Program-made: the position numbers and the translations under genes | The notes under the pieces: generated by a model | What the model was told of the DNA's origin: nothing | Databases searched by the model: none | What the model saw: the letters and a program-made list of their open reading frames with translations, nothing else | In this document: in pieces, positions 53,234 through 61,084 of the stretch | How the letters are laid out: each line of letters opens with the position of its first letter | Position numbering within the stretch: the stretch's first letter is position 1 | Origin: Microbacterium sp. 70-16 | GTDB lineage: Bacteria; Actinomycetota; Actinomycetes; Actinomycetales; Microbacteriaceae | Length of the DNA: 64,000 nt | Direction: 5' to 3' | Assembly: GCF_001898315.1 (NCBI RefSeq) | Contig: NZ_MKTQ01000029.1 | Location: forward strand, 124,001 to 188,000

Positions 53234-54265
53234 ATGAGGTTCCGGCCGCTGCGCGCCGCATCCGCTCCGGATGCCGCGCGAACAGACCTCCCCGAACTCC
53301 CGACTCCGATGCGCGCCGTCGTGTTCGACTCCCCCGGGGCATCCGATGTTCTGCGCGAGACCGATCTCGTAACGCCGGCGCCGGTGCTCAGCGAGGTGCT
53401 CGTGCGCGTCATCGCGGCGGGCGTGAACCCCATCGACGCGAAGACCCGTGCGGGCCGCGGCGTCTCGGGCGCGATCGACCGGTTCCCGAGCACGCTCGGG
53501 TTCGACTTCAGCGGCATCGTCGTGGAGTCTCCCTACGAGTCGCATCCCTTCCCCGTCGGCACCGAGGTGTTCGGCATGGCGGCCTTCCCGCGCACGGGCG
53601 GGACGTACGCCGAGTACGTCGTCGCCCCGACGCTCTCGGTCGCACGCAAGCCGCCGTCGCTCTCGCACGTCGAGGCCGCCGGCGTTCCGCTCGCGGCGCT
53701 GACGGCGTGGGGGTTGGTCGTCGAGACGGCGCACGCACACGAGGGCCAGCGCATCCTCATCCACGCGGGCGCCGGAGGTGTCGGCCATTTCGCGGTGCAG
53801 CTGGCCGCCTATTTCGGTGCGCACGTGACGGCGACCGGCTCGGGTGCGAACCTCGGCTGGCTGCGCGAGCTCGGGGCATCCGTCGTCGTCGACTACACGA
53901 CGACGCGCTTCGAAGACGTGCTCGGCGAGGTCGACGTCGTGATCGACCTGGTCGGCAACGTGCACGACGACACGGGCACGCGCTCGCTGCGCGTGCTGCG
54001 CCCCGGCGGGCTCTACGTGCTCGTGCCGACCGGCTCGTGGCCTGGGTACGAGGATGCCGCGGCGGCGGCCGGCGTGCGGGCGACCTCGTACAAGGTGATC
54101 CCGGACGGCGGCGTGCTGGCGACGATCGCACGCCTGCTCGACTCGGGCGCGGTGCACGTCTTCGTCGACCGAGTGTTCCCGCTCGCGGAAGCCGCCGACG
54201 CCCACCGGGCGCTGGAGACCGGCCACACCCGCGGCAAGGTCGTGCTGTCGGTCGCCGAAGCCTGA
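53234..54265 (+). CDS. Zinc-independent NADP-dependent alcohol dehydrogenase/quinone oxidoreductase
   Basis: A 343-residue medium-chain dehydrogenase/reductase. GROES-like part (VNPIDAKTRAG, LGFDFSGIVVE) and Rossmann part with HAGAGGVGHFAVQLA (about 170). The catalytic zinc Cys/His set is missing, as in quinone oxidoreductases. GGAAGGAAG precedes the ATG used; an ATG 12 codons earlier is possible. Substrate unknown. Confidence 0.88.
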   Translation: MRFRPLRAASAPDAARTDLPELPTPMRAVVFDSPGASDVLRETDLVTPAPVLSEVLVRVIAAGVNPIDAKTRAGRGVSGAIDRFPSTLGFDFSGIVVESPYESHPFPVGTEVFGMAAFPRTGGTYAEYVVAPTLSVARKPPSLSHVEAAGVPLAALTAWGLVVETAHAHEGQRILIHAGAGGVGHFAVQLAAYFGAHVTATGSGANLGWLRELGASVVVDYTTTRFEDVLGEVDVVIDLVGNVHDDTGTRSLRVLRPGGLYVLVPTGSWPGYEDAAAAAGVRATSYKVIPDGGVLATIARLLDSGAVHVFVDRVFPLAEAADAHRALETGHTRGKVVLSVAEA

Positions 54266-54269
54266 CCCG

Positions 54270-55151
54270 TCAGACCGCGAGCACGCGCCGGCCCTCGGCG
54301 ACGATCTCGTCGGCGACGGCGTCGAGCAGCGCCGAGCGCAGATTCCACTGCTGCCAGTACAGCGGCACGTCGATCGTCGGTCCGCCCAGCGGCAGAAGCC
54401 TGCCCGCGTCGAGGTCTTGCTGCGACTGCAGGCGCGGCAGCATCGCCCAGCCGAGGCCGAGAGACGCCGCCGTCGCGAAGTCGTGCGACGCGGGCACGCG
54501 GTGCCGCGGCGGCGCGAGCGGATCGGCCCCGCGCGCGATGAGCCAGCGCGTCTGCAGGTCGTCGCGGCGGTCGAAATCGAGCACGGGAGCCTCTGCGAGC
54601 TCTGCCGCCGTCGCCCCGCCGGCGAGCCACCGCGCGACGAAGGCGGGGGTCGCGACGGCCTCGTAGCGCAGCACGCCGAGCGTCTGCACGCGGCATCCGC
54701 CGACCGGTTCTGCGCGCGAGGTCACCGCCCCGGTCACGGTGCCATCCTCGAGCATCCCCGCGGTGAAGTCCTGGTCGTCGCGGTGCAGATCGAACACGAT
54801 CGCGTGCCGCTCGCTCAGGCGCGCGAGCGGAGCGAGGAACCAGGTTGCGAGCGAGTCGGCGTTGACGGCGAGCGGCATCGTCGTGCGCACCGCGCCGCCG
54901 CCGATCTCGGTGACGGCATCGTGCTCGAGCAGCGCGAGCTGTCGCGCGTACCGCACGATCGGTTCCGCGGCTGGTGTCGGGCGCAGCGGCTTGGACCGCA
55001 CGAGCAGCACTCGGCCGATCTCCTCCTCGAGTGCGCGGATGCGCTGGCTGACGGCCGAGGGCGTGATGTGCAGCCGCTCGGCGGCGACCTCCATGCTCCC
55101 GGCATCCAGCACGGCGGCGAGCGTCGCGGCGCCGATCGCGGGTATCCGCAT
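54270..55151 (-). CDS. LysR family regulator of ArgP/LysG type
   Basis: A 293-residue LysR-type regulator with HTH at 1-60 (AERLHITPSAVSQRIRALEEEIG) and an ArgP-like effector domain (LAVNADSLATWFLAPL, a well-known ArgP/LysG segment). AAGGAGA precedes the ATG. It is divergent from a LysE exporter, the usual target, which it would induce when lysine or arginine builds up. Confidence 0.92.
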   Translation of the reverse strand: MRIPAIGAATLAAVLDAGSMEVAAERLHITPSAVSQRIRALEEEIGRVLLVRSKPLRPTPAAEPIVRYARQLALLEHDAVTEIGGGAVRTTMPLAVNADSLATWFLAPLARLSERHAIVFDLHRDDQDFTAGMLEDGTVTGAVTSRAEPVGGCRVQTLGVLRYEAVATPAFVARWLAGGATAAELAEAPVLDFDRRDDLQTRWLIARGADPLAPPRHRVPASHDFATAASLGLGWAMLPRLQSQQDLDAGRLLPLGGPTIDVPLYWQQWNLRSALLDAVADEIVAEGRRVLAV

Positions 55152-55188
55152 GATGCAGTTCTCCTTCACCAGCCACAGAATCTTGAAC

Positions 55189-55217
55189 TGGACTGTATCA
55201 GTCCACCCTTCTACCGT
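55189..55217 (+). promoter_or_regulatory. lysE promoter and ArgP-type operator
   Basis: TGGACTGTATCAGTCCA (55189-55205) is a perfect 7-bp-arm palindrome. TGGACT at its left edge, 17 bp and TACCGT (55212-55217) form the lysE promoter; the GTG of lysE is 6 nt further on, so the message is leaderless. A LysR tetramer bound here would touch the -35. Confidence 0.6.
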
Positions 55218-55223
55218 CGAAGG

Positions 55224-55883
55224 GTGATCTCCTCCGTACTCGCCGGCTTCGGCCTGGGACTGTCCCTCATCGTCGCGATCGGCGCGCAGAACCTGTTCGT
55301 GCTGCGCCAGGGCATCCGTCGCGAACACGCCCTCGCCGTCGCGCTCGTGTGCATCGTGTCGGATGCCACGCTGATCGCCGTGGGCGTCTCGGGCCTGGGC
55401 GCACTGCTACACGCGGTGCCGTGGCTCATCGACGCCGTGCGGTGGGCGGGTGCGGCGTTCCTGTTCGGCTACGCGCTGCTGGCCGCGCGGCGGGCACTGC
55501 GGCCGTCCGGCGAGGCGCTGCGTGTCGCAGCTCCTGGCGGGGCACCGGCAGACGACACGGCGGCGGATCGTCCGGGCACCACCCTCGCCCGCACGCGGCT
55601 CGTACCGGTGCTGGCGACGTGCCTTGCCCTCACCTGGCTCAACCCGCACGTGTACCTCGACACGGTGTTCCTGCTGGGGTCGGTCGCGAGCACGCACGGC
55701 GACACGCGCTGGTGGTTCGCGGCAGGCGCGATCGTCGCCTCGACCGTGTGGTTCCTCTCGCTCGCGCTCTGGTCGCGCTACCTCAGTCGGTGGCTGTCGA
55801 CGCCGCGCGCGTGGCGCGTGCTCGACGGCGTGATCGCCGTCGTCATGGCCGCGATCGCGGTCAGTCTGATCTGGCCGCGTTGA
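55224..55883 (+). CDS. LysE/ArgO family amino acid exporter
   Basis: A 219-residue membrane protein with about six segments and the LysE signature (GLGLSLIVAIGAQNLFVLRQG, WLNPHVYLDTVFLLG). Exports basic amino acids. A loop of about 35 residues in the middle is longer than in many homologues. GTG start placed by the leaderless promoter; longer upstream frames run through argP on the other strand. Confidence 0.93.
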   Translation: MISSVLAGFGLGLSLIVAIGAQNLFVLRQGIRREHALAVALVCIVSDATLIAVGVSGLGALLHAVPWLIDAVRWAGAAFLFGYALLAARRALRPSGEALRVAAPGGAPADDTAADRPGTTLARTRLVPVLATCLALTWLNPHVYLDTVFLLGSVASTHGDTRWWFAAGAIVASTVWFLSLALWSRYLSRWLSTPRAWRVLDGVIAVVMAAIAVSLIWPR

Positions 55884-55889
55884 CCGCCG

Positions 55890-56228
55890 TCACCCGACGA
55901 TCTGCTCTTTGCGTGCAGCGACGAGTGCGCGCACCGTGGCATCCGGCAGCGGCTCGGTGAACCGGATCGTGCCCTTGGCGTGGTCGACGCCGTCGAGCAT
56001 CGGCAGCACCGCGACGATCGCGGCGGGGCTGAACGGGTAGACGCCGAAGTGCTTCTTGGCGCGCATGACCGACAGCAATGACGCGCCGCGGTAGACGAGC
56101 GCCGGCATGCCGTAGCCCACCCCCTGCTCGGCATCCGGGACGACCTCGCGAGCGACGTCGTAGGTGTGCGCGATGATGGCGGCGTCGGAAGGGTCGAGCG
56201 TCGCGAGGTATTCGTCGATGGTGCCCAT
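55890..56228 (-). CDS. DUF1801 domain protein
   Basis: A 112-residue protein of the DUF1801/YdhG-like fold (IDEYLATLDPSDAAI, EQGVGYGMPALVYRG, HFGVYPFSPAAI). Members are often annotated as iron chaperone-like, without firm function. It stands alone between lysE and the acylphosphatase gene. Confidence 0.82.
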   Translation of the reverse strand: MGTIDEYLATLDPSDAAIIAHTYDVAREVVPDAEQGVGYGMPALVYRGASLLSVMRAKKHFGVYPFSPAAIVAVLPMLDGVDHAKGTIRFTEPLPDATVRALVAARKEQIVG

Positions 56229-56273
56229 GGCGGCATCCTTTCAGATCGCCGGGCGCCGCGACAGGATAGGGGC

Positions 56274-56549
56274 ATGAAACGCGTGCGCGTGACCGTGAGC
56301 GGCGAGGTGCAGGGAGTCGGCTACCGGTACACCCTGCAGCACGTCGCGATGCGCGAGGGCGCGGTCGGGTGGGTGCGCAATCTTCGCGACGACCGCGTCG
56401 AGGCCGAGGTCGAGGGGACGGATGCCCAGGTCGACGCCGTGCTCGCCTGGATGGCGGAGGGACCTCGCGGCGCCCGCGTCACGGGCGCGGAGGTGCGCGA
56501 GCTGGCGCCCGCCGGCGGTGCGGGCTTCGAGATCCGCCGCGACGGCTGA
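56274..56549 (+). CDS. acyP: Acylphosphatase
   Basis: A 91-residue acylphosphatase. The signature GEVQGVGYRYTLQ holds the catalytic Arg, and GWVRNLRDDRVEAEVEG holds the catalytic Asn. It hydrolyses carboxyl-phosphate bonds such as acetyl phosphate. The ATG chosen starts at KRVRVTVSG; a longer frame is not needed. Confidence 0.95.
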   Translation: MKRVRVTVSGEVQGVGYRYTLQHVAMREGAVGWVRNLRDDRVEAEVEGTDAQVDAVLAWMAEGPRGARVTGAEVRELAPAGGAGFEIRRDG

Positions 56550-56573
56550 TCCGCGCAGCTTCTCTGCCGTCGT

Positions 56574-56608
56574 TCCCGAACTGATCCGCTCAGCGGATCA
56601 GTTCGGGA
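56574..56608. terminator. Bidirectional hairpin including the end of the nitronate monooxygenase gene
   Basis: CCCGAACTGATCCGCT (56575-56590) and its exact inverse (56592-56607) form a 16-17 bp stem around one base. The stop codon of the minus-strand gene lies in the stem. Acylphosphatase ends 25 bp away on the other side. Confidence 0.8.
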
Positions 56609-57635
56609 GTCCCGCCGCGAGGTCGGCGAAGACCTCGGCGACGTCGTCGTACCGCGAAATGCCGGCAGCCTGCCCGGCCCACTGGCTGACGAGATCACTG
56701 CGACCCTGCTGCGCGGCGGGCGTGCGGAACTGCCCGGTGAGCCAGTTCTGCGCGGGGAACGGCAGGATCTCCTCGCGCTCGAGCGCCGCCATCGCCGCGT
56801 TCGGGATGCCCCGGGCCAGCCGCCCGCTCATCGCACGCGTCAGCACCGTCTCGTCGTCGCGGGCCGCGGCGATCGCGGCACGGTGCCCCGCGCTGGCAGC
56901 CGACTGGCGGGTGCGCAGGAACGCGGTGCCGACCTGCACGCCCGACGCACCGAGCGCGAACGCGGCCGCGACACCCCGGCGGTCGGCGATGCCGCCGGCG
57001 GCGATGACCGGCACGTCGACCGCGTCGACGACCTGCGGCACGAGGGCGAACGTCCCGACGAGCGACTGCTCGGCGGGCCGCAGGAACGACACCCGATGGC
57101 CCGCCGCCTCGGCGCCGGTCGCGACGACGGCATCCACCCCGGCATCCGCCAGCGCGATGGCCTCGGCCACCGTCGTCGCGGTGCCGATCACAACGATGTC
57201 GCGCGCGTGCGCGTGGGCGAGCAGGTCGGCGCTCGGCACTCCGTAGACGACGCTGAGGGCCGCGGGTCGCGCCTCGAGCACCGCCGCGAGCTGCTCTTCG
57301 ATGTCGGGCAGGAACCGCGCGGGTGGTGCAGGCAGCGCGACGCCGAGCTCCTCGAACAGGGGCGCGAGCGCCGCGCGCGCGGGGCCGAGATCGACGGCAT
57401 CCGGCAGCACTTCATCGCCCGTCGGCAGCCACAGGTTCAGCGCGAACGGCGCGTCGGTGACGGCGCGCAGGCGCCCGACCGTCGCGTGGATGCGCTCGGC
57501 GTCGTACCCGTACAGCCCGTATGAGCCGAGCCCGCCGGCGTCGCTGACGGCGGCCGTCAACTCGATCGATGAGAGCCCGCCGAAAGGTCCGAGGACGATC
57601 GGATGCCGGATGCCGAGAAGCTCGCGCAGGGTCAT
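56598..57635 (-). CDS. Nitronate monooxygenase family flavoprotein
   Basis: A 345-residue TIM-barrel FMN enzyme. GPFGGLSSIELTAAVSDAGG opens the barrel; VIAAGGIADRRGVAAAFALGA and GVQVGTAFL form the phosphate-binding region; GAEAAGHRV carries the conserved His loop. It oxidises nitronates or propionate-3-nitronate-like toxins; exact substrate unclear. TAGCCT is 6 nt before the ATG (leaderless). Confidence 0.9.
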   Translation of the reverse strand: MTLRELLGIRHPIVLGPFGGLSSIELTAAVSDAGGLGSYGLYGYDAERIHATVGRLRAVTDAPFALNLWLPTGDEVLPDAVDLGPARAALAPLFEELGVALPAPPARFLPDIEEQLAAVLEARPAALSVVYGVPSADLLAHAHARDIVVIGTATTVAEAIALADAGVDAVVATGAEAAGHRVSFLRPAEQSLVGTFALVPQVVDAVDVPVIAAGGIADRRGVAAAFALGASGVQVGTAFLRTRQSAASAGHRAAIAAARDDETVLTRAMSGRLARGIPNAAMAALEREEILPFPAQNWLTGQFRTPAAQQGRSDLVSQWAGQAAGISRYDDVAEVFADLAAGLPN

Positions 57636-57670
57636 GCCTCGAGGCTATGACAAAAGGGCCGGGGTGACAG

Positions 57671-57700
57671 AAAGGGCCTCACCCGAAGGTGAGGCCCTTT
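57671..57700 (-). terminator. Intrinsic terminator of the rplKA operon
   Basis: AAAGGGCCTCACC and its inverse with a CGAA loop form a 13-bp stem just beyond rplA, with T residues on the minus strand inside the arms. Confidence 0.85.
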
Positions 57701-57716
57701 TGTGTACGCCTTTGCG

Positions 57717-58406
57717 TCAGACGAGCGTGTTGACGTCCAGCGGGATGCCGGGGCCGAACGTGGTCGACACGGCGCCCTTCTGGATGTAGCGGCCCTTCGC
57801 GCTGGAGGGCTTCAGGCGCACGATCTCTTCGATCGCGGCCTTGAAGTTCTCGTCCAGCTGCTCGGCCGTGAACGAGGCCTTGCCGACGACGAAGTGCACG
57901 TTGGCGTGCTTGTCGACGCGGAACTCGATCTTGCCGCCCTTGATCTCCTCGACGGCCTTGGCCGTGTTCGGGGTCACGGTGCCGGTCTTGGGGTTCGGCA
58001 TGAGGCCACGGGGGCCGAGGACCTTACCCAGACGACCGACCTGGCCCATGAGCTCGGGGGTCGAGACGGCCGCGTCGAACGCGGTCCAGCCACCGGCCAC
58101 CTTCTCGATGAGCTCGGCGCCGCCGACCTCATCGGCGCCCGCGGCGATGGCGGCCTCAGCGGCCGGGCCCGTCGCGAACACGATGACGCGGGCGGTCTTG
58201 CCCGTGCCGTGCGGCAGGATGACCGTGCCACGGACCATCTGGTCCGCCTTGCGCGGGTCGACGGCGAGCTTCAGCGCGACCTCGACAGTCGAGTCGAACT
58301 TGGCAGAGCCGGTCTCCTTGGCGAGGTTCACCGCCTCGGTGGCCGTGTAGAACTTGTCGCGGTCGATCTTCGCCGCTGCTGCTTCGTAAGCCTTGGACTT
58401 AGCCAT
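57717..58406 (-). CDS. rplA: 50S ribosomal protein L1
   Basis: A 229-residue ribosomal stalk protein of normal length ([39 protein letters not shown]). Follows rplK by 13 bp. Confidence 0.98.
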   Translation of the reverse strand: MAKSKAYEAAAAKIDRDKFYTATEAVNLAKETGSAKFDSTVEVALKLAVDPRKADQMVRGTVILPHGTGKTARVIVFATGPAAEAAIAAGADEVGGAELIEKVAGGWTAFDAAVSTPELMGQVGRLGKVLGPRGLMPNPKTGTVTPNTAKAVEEIKGGKIEFRVDKHANVHFVVGKASFTAEQLDENFKAAIEEIVRLKPSSAKGRYIQKGAVSTTFGPGIPLDVNTLV

Positions 58407-58419
58407 GATTCGTTCTCCC

Positions 58420-58851
58420 TCAGCCCTCGACCGTGATGCCCATGGAACGGGCGGTGCCGGCGATGATCAGCGAGGCAGCCTCGATGTCGTTCGCGTTCAG
58501 GTCAGGCATCTTCGTCTCAGCGATCTGACGGACCTGGTCCTTGGTGAGCTTCGCGACCTTGGTCGTGTGGGGCGTGGGCGAACCCTTGGCCACACCGGCG
58601 GCCTTCTTGATGAGCTCCGCCGCGGGCGGAGTCTTCAGGATGAAGGTGAAGCTGCGGTCCTCGTAGACGGTGATCTCGACGGGGATGACGTTGCCACGCT
58701 GCGACTCAGTCGCGGCGTTGTACGCCTTGCAGAACTCCATGATGTTGACGCCGTGCTGACCGAGCGCGGGGCCGATCGGCGGGGCCGGGTTGGCGGCGCC
58801 GGCGTTGATCTGGAGCTTGATCAGGCCGGTCACCTTCTTCTTCGGTGCCAT
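58420..58851 (-). CDS. rplK: 50S ribosomal protein L11
   Basis: A 143-residue protein of the GTPase-associated centre ([38 protein letters not shown]). Preceded by 118 bp without visible features behind nusG. Part of secE-nusG-rplK-rplA. Confidence 0.98.
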
Positions 58852-58969
58852 TCTCTTTCTTTCTGTCGAGCGCCCGTCTCACACGGATCGAGGCGCGCTT
58901 CCACGCATCCGGCGGACCCGGAAGGTGGTGGATTTCGTCGCGCGACGCGCGCGCAACCGCTCAAGTCTA

Positions 58970-59992
58970 CTACTGCTTGGTGACCTGGTCGAAGGACAGC
59001 TCGACGGGGGTCTCGCGCTCGAAGAGCGAGACGAGGACGGTGAGCTTGCCACTCTCGGGCTTGATCTCGCTGATCGAGCCGGGCAGGCCCGCGAACGAGC
59101 CTTCCTTGATCGTGATGGTCTCGCCGATCTCGAAGTCGACCTCGGTGATGACCGAGCGCGCCTGCGTGGCCGAGCCCTTCGCGGCGCCGCCCTTGGCCGG
59201 CGCGACCTCGGCGACCTGCACGAGGCTCTTCAGCATGTTGAAGGCCTCTTCGAAGCGCAGCGGGGTCGGGTTGTGGGCGTTGCCGACGAAGCCGGTGACG
59301 CCGGGCGTGTGGCGCACGACCGACCAGGTGTCTTCGTTGAGCTCCATGCGCACGAGCACGTAGCCGGGGATCCGGACGCGCGTGACCATCTTGCGCTGAC
59401 CGTTCTTGATCTCGACGACGTCCTCCATCGGGACCTCGACTTGGTAGATGTCCTCTTCGACCTCGAGCGAGTTCTTGCGCTGCTCGATGTTGGCCTTCAC
59501 CTTGCGCTCGAAGCCAGCGTACGAGTGGATGACGTACCACTTGCCGGGCAGCATGCGCAGGTCGGCGCGGAACGCCTCGTAGGGGTCTTCGTCGACGGCC
59601 GGGGCGTCGGGCTCGCCGTTCACGTCGGGTCCGTCGTAGGGCGTGACCACGTCCGCGGCCGCCGCAGCGGCGTCGGCCTCTTCCTCGGCGAGCGAGTCGT
59701 TCAGAACCTCGGCGGCAGCCTCGGCCTCAGCGGTCTCGTTGATGTCGAGTGCGTCGTTCACGATGGCGTCTGCCTCCGGGTCGTCGATGTCGATGTCGTC
59801 CAGGTCCTCGTCGTCGGCCTCGTCCTCGTCGTCCACGACGTGGACCGCGAGGTGCTCGGCCGGAGCGGAGGACTGCTCTTCCGCGGCGAGCGTGTTGCCC
59901 TCCTGGGCTTCGTCGTCCTCGCTGGACTGCTCTGCGGCCGTCGCGAAATCGGCGTCGTCGACATACTTTTCAGACACTGCGTTCTCTTCCAT
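58970..59992 (-). CDS. nusG: Transcription factor NusG with a long acidic N-terminal extension
   Basis: A 340-residue NusG. The NGN domain (about 150-255, GKWYVIHSYAGFERKVKANI) and KOW domain (about 285-340, IGETITIKEGSFAGLPGSI) are standard. The first 148 residues are an Asp/Glu/Ala-rich, probably disordered tail not present in E. coli NusG but known in variable form in actinobacteria. It links RNA polymerase to Rho or the ribosome. Lies between secE and rplK in the conserved order. Confidence 0.96.
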   Translation of the reverse strand: MEENAVSEKYVDDADFATAAEQSSEDDEAQEGNTLAAEEQSSAPAEHLAVHVVDDEDEADDEDLDDIDIDDPEADAIVNDALDINETAEAEAAAEVLNDSLAEEEADAAAAAADVVTPYDGPDVNGEPDAPAVDEDPYEAFRADLRMLPGKWYVIHSYAGFERKVKANIEQRKNSLEVEEDIYQVEVPMEDVVEIKNGQRKMVTRVRIPGYVLVRMELNEDTWSVVRHTPGVTGFVGNAHNPTPLRFEEAFNMLKSLVQVAEVAPAKGGAAKGSATQARSVITEVDFEIGETITIKEGSFAGLPGSISEIKPESGKLTVLVSLFERETPVELSFDQVTKQ

Positions 59993-60026
59993 CGGGGGTG
60001 GTGCTGGGAAGGCTGGATGCCGTCTC

Positions 60027-60290
60027 TCAGCTCGGAACGCCGAAGACGACGTTCACCACCCAGGTGAAGAGCAAATCAAGGCCGTACACGATCGCCATCA
60101 TGACGACGACGAAGCCCAGCACGACCAGCGTGTACTTCACGAGCTCCTGGCGCGTCGGTGTGACGACCTTGCGGAGCTCGGCGAAGACCTGGCGGATGAA
60201 GAGGGCGATCCGCTGGAAGAAGTTCAGCTTCTTCTCGCGAGGCGCGCCGCCTGTCGCGACGATCTCGCCGTGAGCCTCTTCCTGGACCAT
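60027..60290 (-). CDS. secE: Preprotein translocase subunit SecE
   Basis: An 87-residue single-span SecE (FFQRIALFIRQVFAELRKVVTPTRQEL, then a membrane segment at about 55-80). It stabilises SecY. The ATG chosen is the one after the tRNA gene; longer frames run through the tRNA. Confidence 0.95.
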   Translation of the reverse strand: MVQEEAHGEIVATGGAPREKKLNFFQRIALFIRQVFAELRKVVTPTRQELVKYTLVVLGFVVVMMAIVYGLDLLFTWVVNVVFGVPS

Positions 60291-60374
60291 GTACCCACCC
60301 GTGTGAATTGCTCGGACTTGCTTCCGCGCCGGCGTGTGCCTACGCGCGTTCTGTGCCAGCGTGACGCTGACGCG

Positions 60375-60447
<73 letters not shown>

Positions 60448-60536
60448 AGAGGCTGGAAGGCCTCAGGGTGAAATCCGACTCCCCCATCGTGCCCAGCGGG
60501 CACAGCGAAAGAATGCAGATTTCAACTGCATGGTCC

Positions 60537-60566
60537 AGTGTACGTCATGGCTTCGGGGCTCGCGAA
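60537..60566 (-). promoter_or_regulatory. Possible promoter of tRNA-Trp/secE/nusG
   Basis: On the minus strand TTCGCG (60566-60561), 18 bp and TACACT (60542-60537) lie about 90 bp before the tRNA. The -10 is good, the -35 weak. No other pair in this 131-bp gap looks better. Confidence 0.35.
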
Positions 60567-60578
60567 CGAGCAGGGGCC

Positions 60579-61016
60579 TCAGTACTGCTGGACGCCGTAC
60601 CGGTCGGGTTCTTCGCCGCGCTCGAAGGCACGCCCCGACACGGAGTCTGCGACGACGCGCACGTAGTTGTACTTCACGGTCGGGATCCACGGCGTGAGCG
60701 GCAGCTCGTCGGCCGCGGCGACCTCGTCGGTGGTCAAGAGGCGGTGCGCGCGGCCGCGCACCACGACGCTCCACGCAGACTCATCGGTGTACTGATCGAC
60801 TTCGAAGAGCACCTCGTCGTTGATCATGAGCTCGGTGAGCTTGCTGCCCTCCGCCGTGCGGAAGACGATGCTCTCACCGTCGACGGTGTAGTTGACCGGG
60901 AAGATGTCCAGCACATGCCCCGCGTGGGTCACCAGACGCCCCAGCTGCTGCCCCGCGAGGCGTTCCCAGCACTGCTGATCGGTCAGCAGCTCGACGACAT
61001 CCGACGTGTGCTCCAT
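60579..61016 (-). CDS. Pyridoxamine 5'-phosphate oxidase-like flavin-binding protein
   Basis: A 145-residue split-barrel protein of the PPOX/flavin-nucleotide-binding family (LGRLVTHAGHVLDIFPVNY, SAWSVVVRGRAHRL). It likely binds FMN or F420; the substrate is unknown. The frame continues upstream through the aldehyde dehydrogenase in another phase and is not used. Confidence 0.88.
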   Translation of the reverse strand: MEHTSDVVELLTDQQCWERLAGQQLGRLVTHAGHVLDIFPVNYTVDGESIVFRTAEGSKLTELMINDEVLFEVDQYTDESAWSVVVRGRAHRLLTTDEVAAADELPLTPWIPTVKYNYVRVVADSVSGRAFERGEEPDRYGVQQY

Positions 61017-61084
61017 GACCCCATCCTGCCCTGCCCGCGAAGGCGTGGGTAGCCCACCGCCCGGGACTATCCCGCCGCGACGGC

